Positions 12,969 to 20,471 of a stretch of DNA of 21,845 bases are shown piece by piece (position 1 is the stretch's first letter; the number at the start of each line of letters is the position of its first letter). Both the position numbers and the translations under genes were made by a program. Origin of the DNA: an uncultured Eubacteriales bacterium. Lineage in GTDB: Bacteria; Bacillota; Clostridia; Christensenellales; UBA1242. The stretch lies in the NCBI GenBank assembly GCA_948949055.1, contig CARBWQ010000002.1:1-21845 (forward strand), read 5' to 3'. The notes under the pieces were generated by a model that was not told where the DNA came from, ran no database searches, and saw only the letters and a list, made by a program, of their open reading frames with translations.

Positions 12969-14362
12969 GCAGTTTATTTGCTGTCGCTGAGCCAAAAGGT
13001 TTTTGGATTAATATAATCAGAGCCTTTGAGGGAGTGACAAAAAACTATGTACTCGCAATTATTTTCTTAACCGTTGTTATAAGATTAATATGGGGACTTA
13101 TTGATACTCTTACTAAGTTTAATTCTCAACATATGAGTAGCATTAATGCAAAAATGCAACCAGAACTAGAAAAACTCAAAGCAAAGTATGCAAATCAACC
13201 TGCTGTTTTACAGCAAAAACAAAATGAATTATATAAAAGGTATTATGGAAAAAGCCAAATAGGCAGTTGTTTGATTACACTGGCTGTAATGGGACTTAAC
13301 CTTCTTATATTCTTTACCTTGTTTGCAGGCTTAAATACCATGTCAGCTTATAAAATTTCGTCAAATTATGAAAATATCAAATATAATTATGCTAACTGTC
13401 TAAATGTTACAAATAATTATTGGCAAAGTGATGAGATAAGTTTGGAAGATAAAAAAGAACTATTTTTAGATTATAAAAATTTATCTTTTGTCATTAATGA
13501 AAATGAAGAAGGAAAAACAATCAGTTTAGTACATAAATCTAAGGTAGATAATCAAGAACAAATTATTTACACATCACCTTATAAAGATGATTTTAGTGAA
13601 AAGGTGAATAATCCTGAAATAGAAGACGGTGAAGCTTCTGAGCAAGTTATCAGGTCAAATGAAAATATTATAAAGTTAATCAATCAATATTTCCCTACAT
13701 ATGAAGAGGGTGAAGAGGTTGGCTCGAAAGATATTGTATTAGGTTACGAAAAAGTTACAAATGATGAAGGTGTTGAAGAGGATAATCCAATTTACCTGTC
13801 AAATGCTCTATATGATGTAGCTTTAAGAAATGTAGTAGAAACTTACGACCTTACACAAGAAAAATTCTTATGGATTCAAAATATATGGATTGCAGATTCT
13901 CCACTAAATAAGTCTATTGTAAGCTTCTCAACACTTAAAAACCAGGTAGGTAAAAATCAGTTTGAGAAGGATGAAGAAACTATCTATAACGCTTTTATGC
14001 CAGGTTTAAAAGCAGAACGTAATAGAACAAATGGTTATTTCATATTAACAATTCTCATTGTTGCAGTAACGCTTCTTAGTATGCAACTTACTAAATTCTA
14101 TAATAATAGAAAAAATGGTAAAAGAAACATTCCATCAACTCCACAGGCAGGAGGTAAATGGATGCAAATATTCTTGCCAGTTATGCTGGGTATATTTGCA
14201 TTGTTCTACAATAGTGTATTTGCTATTTATATGTTGACTGGACAAGTCGTATCAAGTATTCTTTTAATACCTCAACTCATGTTTGTAGATTGGGTAATAG
14301 GAAAGAAAAATAAAAGAAAAAAAGATAAAGTGATAGAAGTAGACTATTCACGAAAATTTTAA
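12956..14362 (+). CDS. yidC: Membrane protein insertase YidC/Oxa1 family, with a large extracytoplasmic insert
   Basis: Inserts proteins into the cytoplasmic membrane. Five membrane segments can be read: TM1 YVLAIIFLTVVIRLIWGL (31-48) with the hydrophilic-groove arginine R43, a cytoplasmic helical hairpin (51-103), TM2 about 104-127, TM3 YFILTILIVAVTLLSMQL (351-368), and TM4-TM5 IFLPVMLGIFALFYNS...IYMLTGQVVSSILL. The usual FLWI loop motif is at 304-307. Gram-positive YidC is normally 250-290 aa; this one is 468 because about 175 acidic, polar residues (129-303) lie between TM2 and FLWI, predicted outside the cell. The usual GCLP...Q.P motif is altered to SCLITLAVMG. No lipoprotein signal peptide precedes TM1. 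The ribosome site is AAAGGAG. Family is certain; the insert is unexplained. Confidence 0.95.
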   Translation: MAFLSSLFAVAEPKGFWINIIRAFEGVTKNYVLAIIFLTVVIRLIWGLIDTLTKFNSQHMSSINAKMQPELEKLKAKYANQPAVLQQKQNELYKRYYGKSQIGSCLITLAVMGLNLLIFFTLFAGLNTMSAYKISSNYENIKYNYANCLNVTNNYWQSDEISLEDKKELFLDYKNLSFVINENEEGKTISLVHKSKVDNQEQIIYTSPYKDDFSEKVNNPEIEDGEASEQVIRSNENIIKLINQYFPTYEEGEEVGSKDIVLGYEKVTNDEGVEEDNPIYLSNALYDVALRNVVETYDLTQEKFLWIQNIWIADSPLNKSIVSFSTLKNQVGKNQFEKDEETIYNAFMPGLKAERNRTNGYFILTILIVAVTLLSMQLTKFYNNRKNGKRNIPSTPQAGGKWMQIFLPVMLGIFALFYNSVFAIYMLTGQVVSSILLIPQLMFVDWVIGKKNKRKKDKVIEVDYSRKF

Positions 14363-14477
14363 TAAATTTCGCAAATTTTAGAGAAAAACGCGAAAAATTA
14401 CACAAATTTTGTTAATTTTGCAATAAATTATAATTATTATCTAATTATATTATGTGTAAAAGAAAGAGGGAGGAATT

Positions 14478-15254
14478 ATGCTATCAGCAGAAGGTATTGG
14501 AAAAAATATAGAACAAGCAATCGAAAATGCTTTATTTGATTTAAAAGCATCAAGAGAAGATGTGGATATTAAAATTCTCAGTGAAGGTGGATTATTCAAA
14601 AAAGCTAAGGTTCTTGTTTCTATTTCAGAAGATGCAAAAGAAAAATATGAGAAAAAACAAACTCGTAAAGAAAAAGTAGAAGAACCAGTAAAAGTAGAAA
14701 AAGCCGTAAAAGAAGATAAAAAAGAGGTTCAAACTGAAAAAATAGAAGTTGTTGATGTAGAAATGCCAACAGAAACAAGTTCTATAAAGGAAAGCGAAAG
14801 CGTAGAAACTGATATAGAAGGTATGGATCCTATTGAATTCTTAACTGGTTTATTTGAAGTTTGTGGTAAACAAATTGAAATTAACATCACAGAAGATGAA
14901 AATTATAAAACTTATTCTGTTGTTGGAGAGAATCTTGGCGATATGATAGGCCATAGAGGCGATTGTTACTATGCTATTAATAGAATTCTTGCAGCTGTAA
15001 CTGGTAAACAAGAAAAGAAAGTTTTACTTGATATTGGTGGTTATAGAGAAAAACGTGCTGAAACATTGACAAACCTTGCTAAACGTACTGCTGATAGAGT
15101 GGCTAAGTCGGGTAGATATGCAAGACTTGACCCAATGAACCCAAGTGATCGTAGAATTGTCCATAGTGCTTTAAGTGATGATGATAGAGTAGTTACATTA
15201 AGTAAAGGTGAAGAACCAAAACGTTATGTAATGGTATTCCCAAAAGACGAATAA
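14478..15254 (+). CDS. khpB: KH/R3H RNA-binding protein KhpB (Jag)
   Basis: Cytoplasmic RNA-binding protein of the Jag/KhpB (EloR) family, linked to RNA regulation and cell elongation in related bacteria. Residues 1-50 are the Jag N-domain (AEGIGKNIEQAIENAL, SEGGLFKKAKV). A Lys/Glu-rich linker spans about 52-125. The KH domain has the RNA-gripping loop GHRG (168-171), and an R3H domain carries DPMNPSDRRIVHSAL (228-242) with the Arg and His of the motif. Length 258 aa is typical. It follows yidC by 115 nt and has an excellent GAGGGAGG site. Elsewhere mnmE often follows khpB; here it does not. Confidence 0.95.
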   Translation: MLSAEGIGKNIEQAIENALFDLKASREDVDIKILSEGGLFKKAKVLVSISEDAKEKYEKKQTRKEKVEEPVKVEKAVKEDKKEVQTEKIEVVDVEMPTETSSIKESESVETDIEGMDPIEFLTGLFEVCGKQIEINITEDENYKTYSVVGENLGDMIGHRGDCYYAINRILAAVTGKQEKKVLLDIGGYREKRAETLTNLAKRTADRVAKSGRYARLDPMNPSDRRIVHSALSDDDRVVTLSKGEEPKRYVMVFPKDE

Positions 15255-15314
15255 TGTTAAAATATTAACAAAAAGTAGAAAAATTTAACAAATTTTCACG
15301 TTTTAGGAGATATT

Positions 15315-15776
15315 ATGCAATTATTTTTTGATAATTTAAGTATAAGCATGTCAATTCCAGATGGAACAATTCTTTATAAAAAAGATGAAGCTACAAAGTT
15401 TTTAAAGTTTTCTAAGAGTGCATCAGAACATTGTCTTATGGTTATAAGTGATGGACAGAGCGAAAGTACAACTTCAATTACTCATTTAGGTGATGTTGAT
15501 ACTAAGGAAGAGTATATGGAAGTATTAGAAGTATTATTAGAACAGAATAATAGTATGGGTATAAAACTCTTAGAAAGAGAAAGAATTGAAGAAAAAGATG
15601 GAAAAGCACTGGAAATTTTGAAATTTAGAAACAGAAAAAGCTTTATTGTTATGATATTTGTGTGTATAAAGCGTCATATAATTATGGCAAATACCAATAG
15701 TGATGAAGAAAACTTTGAAAAAGCGACAAAATTTGCCAAAGAAATTATGAAGTCGATATCATTAATAAAAAATTAA
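15315..15776 (+). CDS. Unrecognised 153-aa protein downstream of khpB
   Basis: I do not recognise this protein with confidence. It starts MQLFFDNLSISMSIPDGTILYKKDEATKFLKFSK and ends in an amphipathic helix DEENFEKATKFAKEIMKSISLI. Alternating hydrophobic strands lie between (HCLMVISDG, KSFIVMIFVCIKRHIIMANT). The order, a SIPDG strand, several strands, then a final helix after a TNSDEENFEKA loop, recalls the PsbP/DcrB-like fold, but this is only an impression. There is no signal peptide or lipobox, so it is predicted cytoplasmic. It lies 60 nt after khpB with a good TAGGAGA site and probably belongs to that transcript. Confidence 0.8.
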   Translation: MQLFFDNLSISMSIPDGTILYKKDEATKFLKFSKSASEHCLMVISDGQSESTTSITHLGDVDTKEEYMEVLEVLLEQNNSMGIKLLERERIEEKDGKALEILKFRNRKSFIVMIFVCIKRHIIMANTNSDEENFEKATKFAKEIMKSISLIKN

Positions 15777-15780
15777 AAAT

Positions 15781-15847
15781 AAAAAACACGGATTTTTATG
15801 TAATTTTACTTAAAATTTGCATAAAATATAATAAATTCGTGTTTTTT
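15781..15847 (+). terminator. Possible terminator after the 15315-15776 gene
   Basis: AAAAAACACGGATTT (15781-15795) pairs with AAATTCGTGTTTTTT (15833-15847) with one mismatch. The 37-nt loop is long but AT-rich, and the T run follows. It would separate the khpB unit from the small exported-protein gene. Confidence 0.5.
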
Positions 15848-15881
15848 CTTTAAATTTTTTTTAAATTCTTTATTTTTTGTA

Positions 15882-15909
15882 TTGACATATAAAAATATAG
15901 TGCTATAAT
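15882..15909 (+). promoter_or_regulatory. Promoter of the small exported protein gene, perfect hexamers
   Basis: TTGACA (15882-15887), 16-nt spacer, TATAAT (15904-15909), followed by AAAGGAGGAA (15921-15930) 5 nt before the ATG. Perfect hexamers and ribosome site suggest high expression. Confidence 0.85.
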
Positions 15910-15935
15910 ATAAACATAAAAAAGGAGGAAGGTAT

Positions 15936-16262
15936 ATGAAAATGAAAAATAAAACACTTGCTCTTGGACTTCTTGCTTCTGTGATTGCAGCAACTTCTAC
16001 TATGGCTTTTGCAGGTTGTGGCAATTATAGAATTATTGATATGAATTATACTATGGAGTATGCTGTTGTTGAAGAAAATGGTAATCATGTATTGCATCAT
16101 CTTCAATCATGGAAAGACTCAGACAGCGAATCTGTTACTTTTACTTGTGTTGATTGTGGTAATTATATTTGGACATCTGCTAACAATTCAGTTGTCTATA
16201 AAGAAAAGCCAGCAGAATATGCTTATGACTTTGAATGCAATCACGATCATGAAATGGAATAA
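15936..16262 (+). CDS. Small exported Cys-containing protein, unrecognised
   Basis: A 108-aa protein with a clear Sec signal peptide: basic MKMKNK, hydrophobic LALGLLASVIAATSTMA and likely cleavage after AFA (residue 26). The mature part of about 80 residues has four cysteines (C28, C71, C74, C101) and a C-terminal NHDHEME. CGNY occurs twice (28-31 and 74-77), the second within a CxxC pair TCVDCGNY. The C-H-rich ends could bind a metal or form disulfides, though cytosolic zinc-ribbon proteins are more usual for CxxC. FAGC is a poor lipobox (F at -3), so lipidation is possible but less likely. Its strong promoter and terminator make it a single-gene unit. Function unknown; I recognise no family. 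Confidence 0.82.
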   Translation: MKMKNKTLALGLLASVIAATSTMAFAGCGNYRIIDMNYTMEYAVVEENGNHVLHHLQSWKDSDSESVTFTCVDCGNYIWTSANNSVVYKEKPAEYAYDFECNHDHEME

Positions 16263-16270
16263 AATAAAAA

Positions 16271-16299
16271 TAACTTACGAAATGTAAGTTATTTTTTTT
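16271..16299 (+). terminator. Terminator of the small exported protein gene
   Basis: TAACTTAC (16271-16278), 5-nt loop GAAAT, GTAAGTTA (16284-16291), then eight T's. A compact classical hairpin 8 nt past the stop codon. Confidence 0.85.
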
Positions 16300-16370
16300 C
16301 TTTACACGCGAGTATATAAGAGTGTCCATTTGTTTTATTCTATTTAAAATTTAATTAAATATAGTTTTTT

Positions 16371-17726
16371 TTAATCCTTTTGTGATAATAGTTTTTTAAT
16401 CTCGCTGATGAAACCTTGCATTTTGTGCGAGGTTTTTAATTCATCAGAAATCTTATCACGTGAGTGCATAATTGTTGTATGATCTCTTCCTCCAAATATT
16501 TTTCCAATAGATACAAGAGGTATTTCAAGAATTTCATTGATTAGATATATTGCAATCATTCTAGGTTCAACTACATCTTTGCTTTTCTTTTTGCCAACGA
16601 TATCTTGTCTTGTTATGTCAAAGTAGGTGCAAACAGTGTCAATAATATCATCAGTAGAAAGTCCTTCATTCTTTTCTTCTTCAAGTTGACCATTAAAAGC
16701 CTCATAAGCCTCTTCCATGCCGGCAGAAGTCTTGTTAGATAGATTTGCTAAGAAATGTATCTTTGCAAGCATCCCTTCAAGTTCTCGAACATTTGAGCTT
16801 ATCTTTTCTGCAACGAAATCAATTACATCATCATCTATCGAATATTTTTCAATTTGGCACTTCTTTCTAAGAATAGCAATTCGTGTTTCAAGTTCAGGGT
16901 GTTGAATATCTTGAATAAGACCACTTGTGAAACGAGAACGAAGTCTATCAGCAAGTGTTTCGATTTCCTTAGGAGGTCTATCGGAAGTTATGATAATTTG
17001 TTTAGAATTTTGATATAATTCATTAAAAGTATGGAAAAATTCTTCTTGTGTAGAAGTTTTCTTAGAAATAAATTGAATATCATCAATCATAAGTACATCA
17101 AGATTACGATATTTTGTCCTAAATTCAAGCACAGCTTTGTTTTTAGCAGTAGAACCGAGAGATTCGATATAATCATTGGCGAACTGCTCACAAGTCACAT
17201 ACATGACGTTTAAAGTAGGAAAATATTCTTTATAATAATTGCCAATTGCGTGCAATAGGTGAGTCTTGCCAAGTCCAGAACCACCATATACGAATAAAGG
17301 ATTAAATTTTACCCCAGAATGTTCAGCAACAGCGCGACAAGCAGTATAAACAAACTTATTTGAATCACCAACAACGAAATTATCAAAGGTATATTTAGGA
17401 TTGAATGGATTTTTAGCAACATTTACCTCTTTTTCATTGTTTTTGTCACCATGTAAACTGATATATTCAATTTCTTCTGCTGGATCGAGAATTTCAATGA
17501 TTAAATCTGTACCAAAAATATCATTGACAGCTGATGATAGCTTTTCAAAATAGTTTCTTGAAAGTTGATTTTTTGCCGAAGTTGTGTTGGCAGATAGAAT
17601 TAAAGTTTTGCCATCAACAAAGTCAACAACTTTAATTGGTTTAAACCACATTACAAATGATACATTTGATACAGTGAGTTCAAGCTTATCAAGTACGGCT
17701 TTCCAAAGGGTGGATAAATCTTTCAT
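16371..17726 (-). CDS. dnaA: Chromosomal replication initiator DnaA
   Basis: AAA+ ATPase that binds DnaA boxes and opens the origin. The 451-aa protein is complete. Domain I starts MKDLSTLWKAVLDKLE with the conserved SFVMWFKPIK. NPFNPKYTFDNFVVGDSNKFVYTACRAVAE opens the AAA+ domain, with Walker A GGSGLGKTH (148-156), Walker B VLMIDDIQF (211-219) and the sensor/arginine region ITSDRPP and RLRSRFTSGL. Domain IV carries the DnaA-box-reading signature GGRDHTTIMHSRDKI (412-426). The start has AAGGAAG. It is divergent from recF and not next to dnaN. The gap upstream lacks a DnaA box cluster, so the initiator gene seems separated from its origin. Confidence 0.98.
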   Translation of the reverse strand: MKDLSTLWKAVLDKLELTVSNVSFVMWFKPIKVVDFVDGKTLILSANTTSAKNQLSRNYFEKLSSAVNDIFGTDLIIEILDPAEEIEYISLHGDKNNEKEVNVAKNPFNPKYTFDNFVVGDSNKFVYTACRAVAEHSGVKFNPLFVYGGSGLGKTHLLHAIGNYYKEYFPTLNVMYVTCEQFANDYIESLGSTAKNKAVLEFRTKYRNLDVLMIDDIQFISKKTSTQEEFFHTFNELYQNSKQIIITSDRPPKEIETLADRLRSRFTSGLIQDIQHPELETRIAILRKKCQIEKYSIDDDVIDFVAEKISSNVRELEGMLAKIHFLANLSNKTSAGMEEAYEAFNGQLEEEKNEGLSTDDIIDTVCTYFDITRQDIVGKKKSKDVVEPRMIAIYLINEILEIPLVSIGKIFGGRDHTTIMHSRDKISDELKTSHKMQGFISEIKKLLSQKD

Positions 17727-17915
17727 GTTTCTTCCTTTTGATTGAAATTTTTTGCAAATTATAAGATAATTTAGCTAAATTAGCGTAAAAAACCATAAAA
17801 ATATCAAAATTTTTGTTAAAAAATGACATTTTTATGACTTTCTATAATTTTTTATTATCATTTTATAAAAATCTTTTTATTAAAAAAAGAGCTTTAAATT
17901 TATATTTACTTTATT

Positions 17916-17944
17916 AGTATAATTATATTTTTATAAAATGTCAA
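17916..17944 (-). promoter_or_regulatory. dnaA promoter
   Basis: Minus-strand perfect -35 TTGACA (17939-17944), 17-nt spacer, -10 TATACT (17916-17921). The leader would be about 180 nt, unusually long here and all AT-rich. A closer unrecognised promoter is possible. Confidence 0.55.
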
Positions 17945-17992
17945 GTGGCAATGAAAGCAATTTAAACTTTTTTAAATAATTAAATATTTTGA

Positions 17993-18021
17993 TTGAAAAA
18001 AAATTTTTAATTTGTTAAAAT
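17993..18021 (+). promoter_or_regulatory. recF promoter, probably leaderless
   Basis: -35 TTGAAA (17993-17998), 17-nt spacer, -10 TAAAAT (18016-18021). The recF ATG is 7 nt beyond the -10, at the expected transcription start. No ribosome site is present. Confidence 0.55.
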
Positions 18022-18028
18022 ATAAAAT

Positions 18029-19087
18029 ATGCAGATTAAAAGTTTGACTGTTAAAGATTACAGAAGTTATGAGGATAGGAAATTTGAGTTCGCTCCCACG
18101 GTAAATGTCATTGTAGGTAAAAACGCACAAGGCAAGACAAATATTATCGAGGCTATCTTTTTTATGGTAATCGGTAAAAGTTTTAGAACCTCTCATGAAA
18201 AAGATGTTATAAGATGGAAGGAAGAAAATGGTTACATCCTTGGCGAATTTGCAAAAAAATATAGAGATCTTGATATTGAAATGTTTTTTAATGTTTCTCG
18301 CAAAAAGGCTATAAAGATAGATGGCGTGGGAATTAAGAGAATTGGAGAACTTTTAGGGTCTGTCAATGCAGTGTTCTTCTCACCAGATGAACTTAGATTG
18401 ATAAAAAATAGTCCAGAAGAAAGACGAAGATTTATGAACATAATTCTAAGTCAGACTAATAGGAGTTATTTCTACCTGCTTGGAAGATATGAAAAAGTAC
18501 TTGCCAATAGAAATAAACTATTAAAGACTAGCCGTGATATAAATGTACTTAGTGAAACTATTGATATTTGGAACAGAGCATTATCAGATCTTGCTGAAAA
18601 GATATACAAGGAGAGAGCGAAGCTTATAGAGGAACTTTCACCGTTCGCGAAAAAGGCACAAGAATATCTTTCAGGTGGGAAAGAGAATATTGAACTTGTT
18701 TATAAGAGTTCCTTTAATGGCGAAGATTATTCTAAAAAGATGATGAAAGCTCTCGAAAAAAATATTGAAAAGGATTTTAAACTTGGTTATACAAGCGTCG
18801 GAGTTCATAGAGATGAAATAGACATATTCTTAAATGGAGTAGAGGTGAAAAGTTTTGGATCGCAAGGTCAACAGAGAACGGTGGCGTTGTCATTAAAATT
18901 AGCCGAACTTGAAATAATCAAAAATAGAGTAGGTGAAGAGCCTTTATTACTCCTTGACGATGTGTTTAGTGAGCTTGATAGGGATAGGCGAAAGAAGCTA
19001 ATAAAGTTTACTTCAAAGGCTCAGACGATAATTACATGCACTGATTTTGATGAGCCTGATATCGAATGTAATGTAATCAAATTATGA
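18029..19087 (+). CDS. recF: DNA replication and repair protein RecF
   Basis: SMC-like ATPase that helps load RecA at single-strand gaps. The 352-aa product has the full set: IKSLTVKDYRSYEDRKFEF, Walker A GKNAQGKTN (30-38), FSPDELRLIKNSPEERRRFMN, the ABC-type signature SQGQQRT (278-284) and Walker B LLLLDDVFSELD (306-317). The ATG has no Shine-Dalgarno and is 7 nt from a -10, so translation is probably leaderless. In many bacteria recF follows dnaN; here it is divergent from dnaA and 12 kb from dnaN. A bidirectional terminator separates it from the convergent lipoprotein gene. Confidence 0.97.
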   Translation: MQIKSLTVKDYRSYEDRKFEFAPTVNVIVGKNAQGKTNIIEAIFFMVIGKSFRTSHEKDVIRWKEENGYILGEFAKKYRDLDIEMFFNVSRKKAIKIDGVGIKRIGELLGSVNAVFFSPDELRLIKNSPEERRRFMNIILSQTNRSYFYLLGRYEKVLANRNKLLKTSRDINVLSETIDIWNRALSDLAEKIYKERAKLIEELSPFAKKAQEYLSGGKENIELVYKSSFNGEDYSKKMMKALEKNIEKDFKLGYTSVGVHRDEIDIFLNGVEVKSFGSQGQQRTVALSLKLAELEIIKNRVGEEPLLLLDDVFSELDRDRRKKLIKFTSKAQTIITCTDFDEPDIECNVIKL

Positions 19088-19107
19088 AAATTTAATAAAA
19101 AATCAAT

Positions 19108-19135
19108 AAAAAACACAGAAAAATCTGTGTTTTTT
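19108..19135. terminator. Bidirectional terminator between recF and the lipoprotein gene
   Basis: AAAAAACACAGA (19108-19119), 4-nt loop, TCTGTGTTTTTT (19124-19135): a perfect 12-bp stem with A and T tracts. It lies between convergent genes and can serve both. Confidence 0.85.
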
Positions 19136-19176
19136 GCTATTTTTTCGTTGATTTTAACATAATTATCAAAAAATTA

Positions 19177-20403
19177 TCAATTTTCTTGGTTATCAAAATT
19201 GCAATTATTATAAGTTATATTTAAGTCAATATCTGGTGGTAATAATAGTGATTCAGTTTGTGAAGAGGCAAAATTCATGTTTTTCAAAATCAATGTTCCA
19301 CCACTGCAATTTGATAAATCAATCATATTTTTAGGAGGGTTATCTCCTATTGTGGAGAGAGTAAAATTTATTAATCGGACATTTTCAATTTTACCAACAA
19401 TCTTAATTGGAATTATATTTGAGCCATTTAAAGAAACACTATTTTGTTCTGCGTATATGGTAATATCTTTTGCATTTTCAAAAAGCAGAGGAGTTGAAGT
19501 GTTGAAATTTGCACCACGAGCAAACATTATACTATTTACTCCTTCATTTACAGCTTGTTGAAGTTGGGCAAATGAGCTTACCACTCTTTGTGCTTTTGCT
19601 TTAAGTTCTATGCTTTCACTAAATTCACCATAAGTAATTGTGGCTTTGTTAGTTCCAACATCTATAACATCTACATCAATTTTATAATCTTCAATCTTTT
19701 CCAGTTTTCCACTTAAATATTTTATAACAACTTCAAGTCCACTTGCATCAAACTTTTCACCAATAAAATATTCTGTTTTATTAGGAAGAGAATTTACTAT
19801 CATCTCCAAAGGAAGGTCTTCTTGGACAATGAGATTAATTTCTCTTGAAACATTTTGATAAGTAAACTTAATTTTGCTATCTTTTGTAGCATATCTAGGG
19901 TAGTCTATTTCAAGTTCGGTCAAATCAACATCTTTTATTACTCCACTTTCGAATGTTATAGAAGCACTAAAATCATCTAAGGATATTTCTTCATTTTCAT
20001 AATAATATAAAGCTGTTGCTGGATAATTTAAATTTATAAAAATAGGTTTTCCGTCTGTTACATTGACTTTAAAACTTTTTGAAATATCCTTGTCAACTAT
20101 GGAAATAGTGACGGTTGTTTCACCATACTCTTTGCATACCAATTGGATATTTCTATTAAATGAAGCAACTTCTTGATTTGAACTTGAAAATTTGATTTGG
20201 TAGTTGTTAGCGTTTTTTGGAGCTATCTTATAGACAGGTGACCAAGCTTGTCCTTTGTATAACTCAACACTCTCATAATCAATAATAATATCAGTAACTG
20301 GTACATTTCTGCCAAAGCAACCGACCAATAAAAAAGAGGTTAGAAATAGCATAATTACCACGAAAAATGATAAAAACAATGATTTTTTTGCGTTTTTTGC
20401 CAT
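19177..20403 (-). CDS. Surface lipoprotein with Ig-like repeats and a beta-helix-like C-terminus
   Basis: A 408-aa protein exported and lipid-anchored: basic MAKNAKK, hydrophobic core, lipobox LVGC with C29. After it come three Ig-like modules. The first, about 34-115 (VTDIIIDYESVELYKGQAW ... SSSNQEVASF ... YGETTVTISI), is Big_2-like. The second and third (about 117-195 and 196-272) resemble the group-3 Big fold; the third has the typical KTEYFIGEKFDASGLEVVIKY...DVGTNKATITYG. From about 275 the sequence has short regular strands (ENAKDITIYAEQNSVSLNGSN, KIENVRLINFTLS, GTLILKNMNF), suggesting a right-handed beta-helix like those of polysaccharide-active or adhesive proteins. No catalytic residues can be assigned. 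It starts 68 nt after trpS on the same strand. A surface or cell-wall role is an inference. Confidence 0.85.
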   Translation of the reverse strand: MAKNAKKSLFLSFFVVIMLFLTSFLLVGCFGRNVPVTDIIIDYESVELYKGQAWSPVYKIAPKNANNYQIKFSSSNQEVASFNRNIQLVCKEYGETTVTISIVDKDISKSFKVNVTDGKPIFINLNYPATALYYYENEEISLDDFSASITFESGVIKDVDLTELEIDYPRYATKDSKIKFTYQNVSREINLIVQEDLPLEMIVNSLPNKTEYFIGEKFDASGLEVVIKYLSGKLEKIEDYKIDVDVIDVGTNKATITYGEFSESIELKAKAQRVVSSFAQLQQAVNEGVNSIMFARGANFNTSTPLLFENAKDITIYAEQNSVSLNGSNIIPIKIVGKIENVRLINFTLSTIGDNPPKNMIDLSNCSGGTLILKNMNFASSQTESLLLPPDIDLNITYNNCNFDNQEN

Positions 20404-20471
20404 ATTTCACCTCTTTTTTATTAAAATTATTGATTTTTATTGTTAAAAATATTTTAACCAAATATTAAATT

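Larger units (their letters stand above)
17727..18028. other. Gap between divergent dnaA and recF
   Basis: This 302-nt gap is nearly pure A/T and carries the two promoters described separately. I looked for DnaA boxes, since dnaA upstream regions often carry them, and found none close to consensus; one GGTGGATAA lies at 17708-17716 inside the dnaA start. No RNA gene or ORF is supported. Confidence 0.55.

Noticed and set aside
15315..15776. Paralogue of the unrecognised genes near dnaN
   Set aside because: By eye there is no shared motif order with the 152-aa or 181-aa proteins, so I do not group them.
16060..16287. 75-aa plus-strand ORF overlapping the small exported protein
   Set aside because: It overlaps the better-supported ORF in another frame, has no ribosome site of its own and runs into the terminator.
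17727..18028. Origin in the dnaA-recF gap
   Set aside because: AT-rich and divergent, but no near-consensus DnaA boxes or trio were found; the dnaN-mnmE gap has both.
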